Shown here piece by piece: positions 24,995-33,612 of a stretch of 39,355 bases of DNA. The notes under the pieces were generated by a model. It searched no databases, was not told where the DNA came from, and saw only the letters and a program-made list of their open reading frames with translations. The stretch is from Desulfobacterales bacterium (GTDB taxonomy: Bacteria; Desulfobacterota; Desulfobacteria; Desulfobacterales; JAEINQ01). Both the position numbers and the translations under genes were made by a program. Location: positions 1 to 39,355 of the forward strand of contig JAEINQ010000063.1 in assembly GCA_016342285.1 (NCBI GenBank). The letters run 5' to 3'. Numbering within the stretch: position 1 is the first letter of the stretch; every line of letters begins with the position of its first letter.

Positions 24995-26413
24995 TCATTG
25001 CTGCTTGATCTTTTTTCCGGAGAGTCCATGCTTTTTTATCAGTGCAGAAAAATTGGATCTTTGCATGCCCACACGCTCTGCCGCGCGGGTGACATTCCCA
25101 TCGCTTGCGGCGATGGCTTTGGCGATAAAGGCTTTTTCGATTTGCCTGAAGCTTTCATCCAGCAGCTTCTTTTTCATCTTCTTGAGTTCTTCGAGGGTAT
25201 CCGGCACGGATGTCTGCCCCCATGAACGTTTCAAACGAAGATTGTCAACTATATAGAGAAGGTCAAGAATGCTGCTGTCGGCCATGATGACCAGACGTTC
25301 GATCACGTTCTTGAGCTGTCTTATGTTGCCCGGCCAATGGTAATTCACCAGCATGTCCAAGGCGTCATCGGAAAAGCCCTCGATGCGTTTTCCGGTTTTT
25401 TTGCAGAATTGCTTTAAAAAGTGATAGGCGAGATGCGGAATGTCGTCCCTTCTTTCCCGAAGGGGGGGAAGATAGATGGGAAACACGTTTATCCGGTAGT
25501 AGAGATCGTTTCTGAAACGACCATCATCGACCAGTTTCCTTAAATCCTGGTTTGTGGCGGCAATAATACGCACATCGGTCTTGGCAAAAATGTCGGCCCC
25601 TACGGGTTTGTATTCCTGCATTTCGAGTACCCGGAGCAATTTGCCCTGAATTTCCATGGTCAGGTTTGTCACGTCGTCAAGAAACAGGGTGCCTCCCCGG
25701 GCCGCCTCAAAAATTCCCGCCTTTTTTTGGACTGCTCCGGTAAATGCCCCCTTGACGTGCCCGAAAAGTTCGCTTTCAAGAAGGGTGGGTGCAAGGGTGC
25801 TGCAGTCCACGGCAACGAACGGCTTGGCCGCCCGTTGGCTGCGGGCGTATATTGCTCCTGCAAAGAGTTCCTTGCCGGTGCCGCTTTCACCCATGACCAG
25901 TACCGTACTGTCCGTGCGGGCCACTTTCTCGATTTTATCAAATATTTTTATTATTTCGGGGTTGTTTCCGACAATATTGCCGAAGGTGAACCGGTCGAAC
26001 AGCGCCTTTCGCAGGGACTGATTTTCCTCCATCAACCGTTTCTTTTCCATGCCTTTTTCCATGGCAAGGACGAGTTCCCCGTCTGAGAAAGGCTTGGCGA
26101 GGTAGTCAAAAGCCCCTAGTTTCATGGCTTCTACGGCGTTTTGTACGGTGGAAAACCCCGTCATGACGATGACATGGACGTCCGGGCGTTTCTCCCTGAT
26201 TTTTCGTAGAATCTCCATGCCGCCCATGTCGGGAAGATTGACGTCGAGCAAAACGAGGTCATAGCTGCCCTCAAGGGCCGCGTCCAGTCCGGTTTCGCCG
26301 GTCATTCGAATGTCCACCGCGTAACCGACTTCCGTCAGGGCCAGGCGGCACCCGCTGCAAACGACCTGTTCGTCCTCGACGATCAGCACATGAATTGAAT
26401 CTGAATTCATCAT
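24995..26413 (-). CDS. NtrC-family sigma-54-dependent response regulator
   Basis: 472 aa from the ATG at 26413, which overlaps the stop of the preceding receiver gene (TAATG). The receiver (about residues 6-120) has phospho-Asp in LVLLDVNLPDMGG and the motif CSGCR in its first helix. The AAA+ domain (about 140-310) has Walker A GESGTGKE, the sigma-54 contact loop GAFTGA and Walker B GGTLFLDDV. A Fis-type helix-turn-helix is at the C-terminus (NVTRAAERVGMQRSNFSALI). It is the probable activator of the sigma-54 promoter at 24636. Partner kinase: the GAF kinase two genes upstream. Confidence 0.93.
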   Translation of the reverse strand: MMNSDSIHVLIVEDEQVVCSGCRLALTEVGYAVDIRMTGETGLDAALEGSYDLVLLDVNLPDMGGMEILRKIREKRPDVHVIVMTGFSTVQNAVEAMKLGAFDYLAKPFSDGELVLAMEKGMEKKRLMEENQSLRKALFDRFTFGNIVGNNPEIIKIFDKIEKVARTDSTVLVMGESGTGKELFAGAIYARSQRAAKPFVAVDCSTLAPTLLESELFGHVKGAFTGAVQKKAGIFEAARGGTLFLDDVTNLTMEIQGKLLRVLEMQEYKPVGADIFAKTDVRIIAATNQDLRKLVDDGRFRNDLYYRINVFPIYLPPLRERRDDIPHLAYHFLKQFCKKTGKRIEGFSDDALDMLVNYHWPGNIRQLKNVIERLVIMADSSILDLLYIVDNLRLKRSWGQTSVPDTLEELKKMKKKLLDESFRQIEKAFIAKAIAASDGNVTRAAERVGMQRSNFSALIKKHGLSGKKIKQQ

Positions 26414-26802
26414 TATTTTATTTCGCGGCATCCGACACCGTTTTCCAGTGCCCTTTCCACCGAGGCGATGAGCTCTTCATCGGTGAAGGGTTTGGGGAGG
26501 TAATCAAAGGCCCCGAGTCTCATGGCGGAGACCGCGTTTCGGATGGTCGCGTAACCGGTCATGACAATGATATACATTCCCGAATTTTCGATCCGAGCGG
26601 TTTTCAGGATCTCCATGCCGTCGGAGTCCGGAAGCTTCATGTCAAGCAAGACCAGATGGTAGTCCTGGTTTTGGATGGCATCGAGTCCTTCCTTGCAGGT
26701 TTTGCGTGTATCCACCGTGTGGCCAAGATCCGATAAAACCATACGGCATCCGCTGCAGATTACCTTTTCATCGTCAACCACTAGTATTTTAAGGCGTTCC
26801 AT
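26413..26802 (-). CDS. Stand-alone receiver-domain protein
   Basis: 129 aa, consisting of one receiver domain with acidic residues VVDDE, phospho-Asp in LVLLDMKLPDSDG and Lys in YLPKPF. It is clearly a duplicate of the receiver of the adjacent NtrC-type protein, sharing VICSGCR/VVCSGCR in helix 1 and DYHLVLLD/SYDLVLLD. The start overlaps the end of the kinase gene by 14 nt and its stop overlaps the next start, so the three genes are translationally coupled. It may act as a phosphate sink or intermediate. GGAAGGA precedes the ATG. Confidence 0.9.
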   Translation of the reverse strand: MERLKILVVDDEKVICSGCRMVLSDLGHTVDTRKTCKEGLDAIQNQDYHLVLLDMKLPDSDGMEILKTARIENSGMYIIVMTGYATIRNAVSAMRLGAFDYLPKPFTDEELIASVERALENGVGCREIK

Positions 26803-28045
26803 TTTTCGATCCTTCCGTTTTCATAGAAGGGGGCTGTTGTAACAGAGGGATTCTGATCATAAAGCGGGCGCCTTTATCGGGCTCGCTGTATGCTTGAATA
26901 TCCCCCATGTGGTTCTGGACAATCCCATAACTGACCGCCAGTCCCAGGCCGGTCCCTTTTGACTTGGTCGAGAAAAAAGGTTCAAATATTCGATTCAACG
27001 TTTCTTCGGGAAGGCCGGACCCGGTATCCTCGAATTCGATTTCCATGCATTTTCCCTTTGCATCGGTCCGGGTTTTGATGTCGATGCGCCCGCCTTCGTC
27101 CATGGCTTCCACTGAGTTAATGAGCAGGTTGACAAAGACCTGTTCCATCTGGTTTTCATCCAGAAAACTGCTCGCCATTTCTTCGGACAAATCCGTTTCC
27201 ACGGTGATACGATTCAGTCGAAATTCGTTTTCCAGAATATTTAAGGCTTTGCCAATGACATCGTTGATATTGGCCAGGGTTTTTTCAGGCTCCCTTTCCC
27301 TCGAAAAATCGAGCAGTCCTTGAATGATTCCCCGGCACCGGATGGTTTCGTGAACGATGATGTCGAGCCCATCTTTTAACTGGCCGTCCGGGGGCACTTT
27401 TTTGATCATATTTGAACTGTAGAGTAAAATGCCAGCCAGGGGGTTGTTGATCTCATGGGCAATGCCTGCGGCCATGCGCCCAAGGGCCGACATTTTTGCC
27501 GTCTGAAGGACCAGTTTGTCGTAGCGCGACTGCTGGGTTTCGATCAACCGGGCTTTATCGATGGCGCAACTGCACTGCTGGGCCACGGCGATCATGAAAT
27601 CCTTTTCGTCTTCTAAAATTTCGTGATGCTTGGTGAAATAGAGCCTAAGAATTCCCATATCATCATTTAACAGAGACAGAGGAAGGTCTAAGATCATTCG
27701 AATCCCTTCCTTCATTGCTTCCTGAGGGTACTGAACCCTTGAGTCATTTTGAATGTCGTTGATGACAATGACTTCGTTTTTTCGGTATGGCCTTGCCATT
27801 TGGCGATAGCTGGAAACCGGCCCCTTCTCCAGGTACTCCTTCCCCAGTCCAGAGGCGGCATACAGTTCCAGTTGCTCGGTCTGCCGGTTCAAAATCCTGA
27901 ATATGGCACCCTTGGCATTCAGCAGTTCAGTGGTTTTCCAAACGACCACCTCAAGGATTTCATCCACGCTCGCGCTGGCATGTACCAGTTTTATGATTTC
28001 TCTGAAGGCAAGGTAATAGGCCTCTGTGTTTATGTTGGCAGTAAT
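26789..28045 (-). CDS. Soluble GAF-domain histidine kinase with apparent ATT start
   Basis: 418 aa if initiated at ATT (28045-28043), which lies 7 nt after a perfect AAGGAGG. No ATG, GTG or TTG occurs in frame between an upstream TGA and the GTG at 27967. Starting at that GTG would delete the first helix of the GAF domain (EAYYLAFREIIKLVHASASV), which aligns with the start of the paralogous GAF protein at 2185-2766. GAF spans about residues 15-165; HisKA carries GRMAAGIAHEINNPLAGILL; the HATPase has N-box NLLINSVEAMDEGG, FEPFFSTKSKGTGLGLAVSYG. There is no membrane segment, so it senses a cytoplasmic signal. It heads the operon kinase, receiver, NtrC regulator. Confidence 0.88.
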   Translation of the reverse strand: MTANINTEAYYLAFREIIKLVHASASVDEILEVVVWKTTELLNAKGAIFRILNRQTEQLELYAASGLGKEYLEKGPVSSYRQMARPYRKNEVIVINDIQNDSRVQYPQEAMKEGIRMILDLPLSLLNDDMGILRLYFTKHHEILEDEKDFMIAVAQQCSCAIDKARLIETQQSRYDKLVLQTAKMSALGRMAAGIAHEINNPLAGILLYSSNMIKKVPPDGQLKDGLDIIVHETIRCRGIIQGLLDFSREREPEKTLANINDVIGKALNILENEFRLNRITVETDLSEEMASSFLDENQMEQVFVNLLINSVEAMDEGGRIDIKTRTDAKGKCMEIEFEDTGSGLPEETLNRIFEPFFSTKSKGTGLGLAVSYGIVQNHMGDIQAYSEPDKGARFMIRIPLLQQPPSMKTEGSKNGTP

Positions 28046-28126
28046 GATAACGCCTCCTTGGTTTATCGATTTCCCATGTGCCTGCGGTCAACTTTGGCCT
28101 TTGGGCGCCGGGAGCGGAAAATCGTG

Positions 28127-28141
28127 TATGTTTTGAACATA
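28127..28141. promoter_or_regulatory. Candidate operator palindrome
   Basis: TATGTT TTG AACATA, a perfect 6-bp inverted repeat with 3-nt spacer, about 80 nt upstream of the GAF kinase start. It could be an operator; no regulator is assigned. The surrounding 28046-28419 holds no convincing gene. Confidence 0.3.
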
Positions 28142-28419
28142 TGCTCATATCACTTATCGGCGCTCAAGAAAATGAAAAAAGAGATGGTTCACTCAATATT
28201 TGTGCTGGAAACCGTATGACGGAATCAATTGAAGCTATATGCAATATAAAATATTCCCACGGTGCGGCAGTTTGGACGCTGCGCCCGGTGTTTTCGGACT
28301 GTCAGATAGCGGTGGGTTTAGCTATTAATCATGAGGGGCGTCTGGCGGATTGCCGTCGTGTTTTCCACTTAAAGGCTGGAAAAGACGCTGGGCTGATTCG
28401 GTTTAAAAAAAGGGACGGG

Positions 28420-28460
28420 GATTGCCGGCGGCGTTTATGACGCCGCCGGCAATCATTTTT
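28420..28460. terminator. Strong bidirectional terminator hairpin
   Basis: Perfect 15-bp GC-rich stem (28420-28434 with 28440-28454), loop TTATG, with ATTTTT after it on the plus strand and a T7 run a few nt after it on the minus strand. It ends the cooS-cooF-oxidoreductase operon, whose last stop is at 28463. Confidence 0.85.
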
Positions 28461-28462
28461 AA

Positions 28463-29710
28463 TCAGGTCAGAAAGTGGCCGTAATGAAGGGTATGATCGA
28501 TGATCTGCCGCTTGAACTTTGCCACCGGTGTCTTGTTCCGGATCACGTAGCGGTATATCCCCGCGTTGGTGATGTCCCCTATAAAGAGCGCGCCGACGAG
28601 CCGGTCGCCTGCCGGGCCAAAGACCAGTTTGGCGTAGGTGGCCTCCGTTCGATGGGTGTGGATTTCCAGGTCCTTGCCTTTCGTGTGAACGACCCCCATG
28701 GAAACAAAGGGCTCTTCAGCCACCTGGGTGGCGTTTAAAATACCGAAGGTGCCGGTGTAGGCGGTTTTAACGCCGGCCATGTTTTGCCCGGCGCATCGGC
28801 CCATTTCAACGGCGTTGGTCCACAGGGCGGTCATGACGCGATCTCCCGTGACCGGGTCGAAGGTTACGGCTACATCTCCGGCCGTATAGGTGTCCGGGGC
28901 GCTGGTGCCGGTGGTTGCATCGGCGACAATGCCGTTTTCCACCTGGACACCGCTGCCGTCTAAGAATTCCACATTGGGGCGCACCCCCTTGCCGATGCAG
29001 ACCATCTGGCAAGGGAGTTCCGTTCCATCGTCCAGGGCGACGCCGGTGACCCCCGAGGGGCCTGAGTTGACGCCGGTGGCGCTGGCACCGGTGCGGATTT
29101 TCAGGCCCGCCTTGTCCAGGGCCTTGCGAAGGAGAAAGGCATCTTCGGGTTCCATGAGCTGGGAGAGGACTTCGGGGGAATAAACCACCAGGGTGACCTT
29201 GATCCCCCTTTCCAAAAGGGCAAAGGCGGCCTTTAGGTTCAGCAGGCCGCCGCCCAGCATCACCGCGTGGTCGGTGCTTGTCACCCGTTGGGCCATGTTT
29301 CGGGCGTCGGCTAAGGTGCGCAGGGCAAAGACGCCCGGGGCATTGGTCCCTTCAATCTCAGACGGAATATAGGGCCGGCTCCCCGTGGCAAGGAGAAGTT
29401 TTTCGTAGGCAAACGTTTGCGCATCATCCAGTGAAACGCTTTTTTTCTTGGTGTCCACCGACATGACCCGGGCATTGGTTTTGACCGTGATTTCCTGGGC
29501 TGTATACGGACCGCAACCGTCCATGGCGATCTCCTCGGCACGTTTTTTCCCGGAGACCATAAAGGGGATCATGGGCCTGAAATAGGGCGGGTCTGGCTCT
29601 TGGGAGAGGAGCGTGACGACGCCCTGGGGGTCGTGTGCGCGGATGGTATGGGCCGCGGCCATGCCCGCGGCGCTGGCCCCCACGATGAGGTATTTGCTTG
29701 GCTCTGCCAT
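28463..29710 (-). CDS. CooS-linked NAD(P)/FAD-dependent oxidoreductase
   Basis: 415 aa from the ATG at 29710 (AAGGGGG upstream). The frame is open further upstream but overlaps the ferredoxin gene. FAD-binding motif YLIVGASAAGMAAAHTIRAH is at residues 7-26. The ATG/NAD motifs LLLATGSRPYIP and VMLGGGLLNLKAAFALLERG follow, and the second FAD motif TYTAGDVAVTFDPVTG is near residue 285. It has no disulfide CxxxxC in the first FAD fold, so it is of the NADH-oxidase/ferredoxin-reductase type. It lies 4 nt downstream of the CooF-like gene. It probably transfers electrons from the CO dehydrogenase ferredoxin to NAD(P)+. Confidence 0.88.
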   Translation of the reverse strand: MAEPSKYLIVGASAAGMAAAHTIRAHDPQGVVTLLSQEPDPPYFRPMIPFMVSGKKRAEEIAMDGCGPYTAQEITVKTNARVMSVDTKKKSVSLDDAQTFAYEKLLLATGSRPYIPSEIEGTNAPGVFALRTLADARNMAQRVTSTDHAVMLGGGLLNLKAAFALLERGIKVTLVVYSPEVLSQLMEPEDAFLLRKALDKAGLKIRTGASATGVNSGPSGVTGVALDDGTELPCQMVCIGKGVRPNVEFLDGSGVQVENGIVADATTGTSAPDTYTAGDVAVTFDPVTGDRVMTALWTNAVEMGRCAGQNMAGVKTAYTGTFGILNATQVAEEPFVSMGVVHTKGKDLEIHTHRTEATYAKLVFGPAGDRLVGALFIGDITNAGIYRYVIRNKTPVAKFKRQIIDHTLHYGHFLT

Positions 29711-29714
29711 GCGA

Positions 29715-30221
29715 TTATCCCCCTTGGGCCTGCCGGAGTTCTTCGGCGGCGTGTTTGCGGGCCTTGCCGGAAAAGGTTTCCGCTGTTTCGTAGACCAGGG
29801 CACCGGTGGGACAGGCCGCCACGCAGGCGGGTATATCCAGGTCAGGACAGCGATCGCAACGGTACGCCTTGTGTTCTTCCAGGTGCCGGCCGATGACCCC
29901 GTAGGGGCAGACCATCACGCAGGTCCAGCAGCCGATGCATTTGTCCTTGTCGGTCACGACCACTCCGTTTTCGTCCCGGGAAATGGCGCCGCTGATACAG
30001 GCGTGCATACAGGGGGCGTCTTCGCATTGCCGGCATACCAGGGGGATTTTGTGGGCCGGTGCGGCCCATTCCACATAGAGCCGGCTCTTGGGCACCGGGC
30101 GCTCGGCAATGGCGCCGAAAAGGGTTTTGCTTTGGGAATGCGCCACCGCACAGGCCATGGTGCAAGAGAGGCACCCCACACATCGTTCTATTTTAACGAA
30201 TATCTCTTTTGGCTGTGACAT
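29715..30221 (-). CDS. cooF: CooF-like four-cluster ferredoxin
   Basis: 168 aa with four cysteine motifs for 4Fe-4S clusters: CVGCLSCTMAC, CRQCEDAPCMHAC, CIGCWTCVMVC and CDRCPDLDIPACVAAC, the HycB/CooF pattern. AAGGAG precedes the ATG. It lies 42 nt after cooS and 4 nt before the flavoprotein gene. It accepts electrons from CooS and passes them on, here most likely to the neighbouring NAD(P)/FAD oxidoreductase, since no energy-converting hydrogenase is in the window. Cytoplasmic. Confidence 0.9.
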   Translation of the reverse strand: MSQPKEIFVKIERCVGCLSCTMACAVAHSQSKTLFGAIAERPVPKSRLYVEWAAPAHKIPLVCRQCEDAPCMHACISGAISRDENGVVVTDKDKCIGCWTCVMVCPYGVIGRHLEEHKAYRCDRCPDLDIPACVAACPTGALVYETAETFSGKARKHAAEELRQAQGG

Positions 30222-30263
30222 CGCCTTCTCCTTGTTGTTAGTTGGGGAGGTTCTATCAGGGTA

Positions 30264-32144
30264 TTATATTCCCAGTGCCTTTCGCTTCTCGTCCATGTGG
30301 GCGATCATGAGGTCGGCCCCTTTAACAGGATCGGTCTCCACGGCAAAGGCGGCCCCGACCACGTCATTGGCGGTGCTGGTCAGCACCTCGGTGACCACCG
30401 GGCTGCCCAGGACCTGGGGGACGGTGCCCAGCACGGTAAAGATTCCTGATGAGACCACATAGGCGCCGATGCTCACCGCCTTTTCACTCATCCATTCCGG
30501 GGCCGCACCGGCCACGGGCAGGTCGCTGATATCCACCCCCAGGGCATTGGCCACGGCCGCACAAAAGGTCAGGATGCGGCTGATGTCCACGCAGGAGCCC
30601 ATGTGCAATACCGGGGGGATGCCCAGGGCCTGGCAGACGGCTTTGAGTCCGTCGCCGGCCATTTCGGCCGCTTCGGGGAGCATAAGGCCGCGTTTGGCAC
30701 AGGCGATGGCGTTGCATCCGGTGCTGGCCACCAGCACGTTGTTTTTGATCAGTTCTTCCACCAGGGCCACATGGCCGTGATCATGTTTGATCTTGGGGTT
30801 GTTGCAGCCCACCACGCCGGCAATTCCTTTGATGGCCCCGGATTTGATGGCATCCAGCAGAGGATCGAGGGTGCCGCCGAGGGCCTTTAACACCGATTCG
30901 ACGCTGAAGCCAACCATGCATTCGGTTTTATCGCTGGGGATGAAGACTTTTTCGGGAACGCGATTGGCATAGTTGTCCACGGCGACGCTGACGATCTCTT
31001 TGGCGATTTCCAGGGCCTTTTCCTCGTGAAATTCCATGTGGACGGCGCCGGGAAATTTGGCCTTGGGGGAGGTGGAGATAAATTTGGTGTGAAAGCATTC
31101 GCACAAGGGACCCAGGGACGGCATGATGCACTGAACGTCCACGATCATGGCTTCCACGGCGCCGGTGATAACGGCCAACTCCTGCTGAAGAAAATTGCCG
31201 GCCATGGGGATGCCGTGGCGCATGGAGAGTTCATTGCCCGTGCAACAGAGACCTGAGAGGTTGATCCCTGTTGCGCCGGCCTTTTGGGCCCGGGCCACCA
31301 TGGCCGGATCGCTGGCAGCGGCCATGATCATCTCTGAGAGCACCGGTTCATGGCCGTGGACGATGATGTTGACCTGGTCTTCCTTGAGCACCCCGAGGTT
31401 GGCCTCGGAACGCACCGGTGTCGGTGTGCCAAAGAGCACGTCGGAGATCTCCGTGGCAATGGTCGATCCGCCCCAACCGTCGGCGATGGAGGCCTTTAGC
31501 CCCTGGAGGATCAGGTTGACCGGGTCGTTGTCCACCCCGATGTGGGTGCGGTGCATGATTTCCACGATTTCCCGGTCCACACCCCGGGGATCGATGCCTA
31601 GTTTCTGCCACAGAGCGACCCGTTGTTTCGGGGCCCGGCGGGTAAATTGAAGCGGTCCTTCCTGTTTGCCGAATTCAGCATAGATCGCTTTTGCCAGGTC
31701 CAAGGCAATGGCTTCCTTGGTGCGCCCAGCGGTGTCGATGCCGTACTCCGCGGCCAGGGCGCCGAGCTTTTCCGTATCCTTGATTTCATAGCCGCCGCTC
31801 TTTCCTTCGGCAGTGAGCAGAAGGGTGTGGGCCAGGTCCCGGCCGTGGTCGGAGTGGGCCGCGGCCCCGGCAGCGATCATCCGGACGATGTTACGGGCCA
31901 CGATGATGTCGGCGGTGGCGCCGCAGATGCCTTTTTTAGGTCCTGCATCGTCAAAGGGGCTGATGCGGCACGGGCCCATGTTGCAGTTTCGGCAACAGAC
32001 GCCCAACTCGCCGAAACCGCACTGGGGCTGCATGGCCTCAAGCCGGTCCCAGGCGGTTTCGATGTTCAGTTCCTTTGCCCGTTCAAGCAGCGGGGCAACG
32101 GTGGGATCGATACTCTTTTCCAGGATGTCTTCATTCGGGGCCAT
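30264..32144 (-). CDS. cooS: Anaerobic Ni,Fe carbon monoxide dehydrogenase, catalytic subunit
   Basis: 626 aa from the ATG at 32144 directly behind AGGAGG. The N-terminal cysteine set GFGELGVCCRNCNMGPCRIS (about residues 40-60) binds the B/D clusters. C-cluster ligands are in VVGCNNPKIKHD, STGCNAIACAKRG and GSCVDISR, with catalytic segments NIIVHGHEPVLSEMI and GICGATADIIVARN. It converts CO and water to CO2, two electrons and protons. It is followed by a CooF-like ferredoxin and a flavoprotein and preceded by a PAS-LuxR regulator. No acetyl-CoA synthase or CooC maturation gene is in view. Confidence 0.96.
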   Translation of the reverse strand: MAPNEDILEKSIDPTVAPLLERAKELNIETAWDRLEAMQPQCGFGELGVCCRNCNMGPCRISPFDDAGPKKGICGATADIIVARNIVRMIAAGAAAHSDHGRDLAHTLLLTAEGKSGGYEIKDTEKLGALAAEYGIDTAGRTKEAIALDLAKAIYAEFGKQEGPLQFTRRAPKQRVALWQKLGIDPRGVDREIVEIMHRTHIGVDNDPVNLILQGLKASIADGWGGSTIATEISDVLFGTPTPVRSEANLGVLKEDQVNIIVHGHEPVLSEMIMAAASDPAMVARAQKAGATGINLSGLCCTGNELSMRHGIPMAGNFLQQELAVITGAVEAMIVDVQCIMPSLGPLCECFHTKFISTSPKAKFPGAVHMEFHEEKALEIAKEIVSVAVDNYANRVPEKVFIPSDKTECMVGFSVESVLKALGGTLDPLLDAIKSGAIKGIAGVVGCNNPKIKHDHGHVALVEELIKNNVLVASTGCNAIACAKRGLMLPEAAEMAGDGLKAVCQALGIPPVLHMGSCVDISRILTFCAAVANALGVDISDLPVAGAAPEWMSEKAVSIGAYVVSSGIFTVLGTVPQVLGSPVVTEVLTSTANDVVGAAFAVETDPVKGADLMIAHMDEKRKALGI

Positions 32145-32283
32145 GGCGTGTCCTCCTGTGTTACGGTTAAAAAGAGGCAGGTTACGGGCTTGGGGTGACA
32201 AAAAAAAACCATAACTACCCTGAAAGGTTTGGTATAAAAATACAATAAGGGTTAATCAGGGATAAAATGGCGATCAAATATCA

Positions 32284-33267
32284 CTATTTTTGAAAGGAAT
32301 GAAGATATACCTTCAGATTCGCTTTTTGATTTTTCAGGTTGAATTTTTCCCTAAGATGGGCCCGGTAGGTATCGACCGTATGGGGGGAAACATTGAGCAG
32401 CCTGGCGATTTCCTTGGTGGTGTGCCCCTGGCGGATCAATTCGGCCACCTGCACCTCCCGGGGGGTCAGGTCCCGGAATGCCGCCGAGAGGGTCTGGGCA
32501 AAGGTGGAGGTGATCTGGCGAAGGCTGTCTGAGATGATGTTCAGGTAGGGTTTTTCAGCCCGGCCGTCCAGTTTCAAGGCCAGGGCGTCGATGTACGGCA
32601 TGATCAGGTCGTCGATGTTTTGGGAGATATTTGCTTCGATTTGGGTTGCCGTTTCGCTGCTTTTTTGAAGCAGAATCTTCAAGGCGATATTGGCTTCGGA
32701 CAGTTCCAGGTTGGCGGCGCAAAGTTCGGTTGTTCGCTGGGCGACCTCTCTTTCCAGATTGTCCCGGGCGCATTTAAGCGACTCCTGATCCTTTTTTCGT
32801 TCGGTGATGTCGCGCAGGATGCCGATGGCATGCCAGTCGCCATTGGCGGCAATGGCCGACAACGACAGCCCGATGGGAAACCGTCCGCCGTTCTTGCGGA
32901 CCGCAGTCAGCTCCAGAATTTTGCCGATCATGGGTCCCCGGCCGTTTATGCAAAAGGCCTCATATCCTTTCCGGTACAGGGGGTGGTATTTTTCCGGGGC
33001 GATAAGCAGGTGAAGATCTTTGCCCAGGGCTTCGTTGTGGGTGTATCCGAAAATGTCTTCGGCGGCCTTGTTCCAGAAAGAAATTTTGCCCTGGCCGTCC
33101 ATGAGGATGATGGCGTCTAAGGCCGCATCGGTGATGGTGTGGAACTGTTTTTTAAAGGGGTGGAGCTTGGAAACAAGGGATTCGAGTTCCCTGATTCTCC
33201 GGCAAAGGGCGGGCCGGTCGTCGGAATTCGCTGTTCGGGGGTCGAGTGTGCCGTCCATAGCGTTCAT
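32284..33267 (-). CDS. PAS-LuxR transcriptional regulator
   Basis: 327 aa: an N-terminal helical region, a PAS domain (about residues 42-160; DAIILMDGQGKISFWNKAAE), a coiled coil, then a GerE/LuxR helix-turn-helix at the C-terminus (LTPREVQVAELIRQGHTTKE, about 262-281; recognition region LLNVSPHTVDTYRAHL). It lies 139 nt upstream of cooS on the same strand, so it is a candidate regulator of CO metabolism, perhaps through a PAS-bound cofactor or ligand. No haem-binding CooA is present. The start MNAM has only a weak GAAGCG site. Confidence 0.87.
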   Translation of the reverse strand: MNAMDGTLDPRTANSDDRPALCRRIRELESLVSKLHPFKKQFHTITDAALDAIILMDGQGKISFWNKAAEDIFGYTHNEALGKDLHLLIAPEKYHPLYRKGYEAFCINGRGPMIGKILELTAVRKNGGRFPIGLSLSAIAANGDWHAIGILRDITERKKDQESLKCARDNLEREVAQRTTELCAANLELSEANIALKILLQKSSETATQIEANISQNIDDLIMPYIDALALKLDGRAEKPYLNIISDSLRQITSTFAQTLSAAFRDLTPREVQVAELIRQGHTTKEIARLLNVSPHTVDTYRAHLREKFNLKNQKANLKVYLHSFQK

Positions 33268-33540
33268 CGCTTCAAGACCCGATTCTTCGGGTCGGATTGT
33301 CAGAACATTGCGGTGTGAATGGTGGACGGATTAGCCTTAGCAGGCTCCAACCCCCGGGGTCAAGCCCTTCATGGCGGCCGGTTTTCAGCGGGTCGGTGAA
33401 TGTATAAAAAACTCAAATAAAACAGATGGCAATCATATTTATGGACCGATTTAAATTCCAAAGTTAAATATGTCAACCGCACAGTAAGTCATTAATTTAT
33501 AATTCATCCGTAGCAAAGCCTTGCATTCACATCGGTCCTG
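33268..33540. other. Intergenic region
   Basis: AT-rich region between the PAS-LuxR regulator (minus) and the AbiE operon (plus). No gene or repeat is recognised apart from the promoter/operator directly downstream. Confidence 0.4.
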
Positions 33541-33596
33541 TTGACATGTAAAAATTAACATAGTATGTCGAAATATTGTCGACATACTATGTTAAT
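33541..33596 (+). promoter_or_regulatory. Promoter and long operator palindrome of the AbiE operon
   Basis: Perfect TTGACA (33541-33546), 17 nt, then TATGTC (33564-33569). A perfect 18-bp inverted repeat (33554-33571 and 33579-33596, spacer AATATTG) covers the -10 and the transcript start. AbiEi antitoxins are known to bind inverted repeats and repress their own operon, so this is very likely its operator. Confidence 0.8.
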
Positions 33597-33612
33597 AACG
33601 TGGGGCCATCCA

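Noticed and set aside
28078..28440. Plus-strand 120-codon frame between the GAF kinase and the terminator
   Set aside because: No family signal and no ribosome site; its stop lies inside the terminator hairpin. Kept as intergenic.
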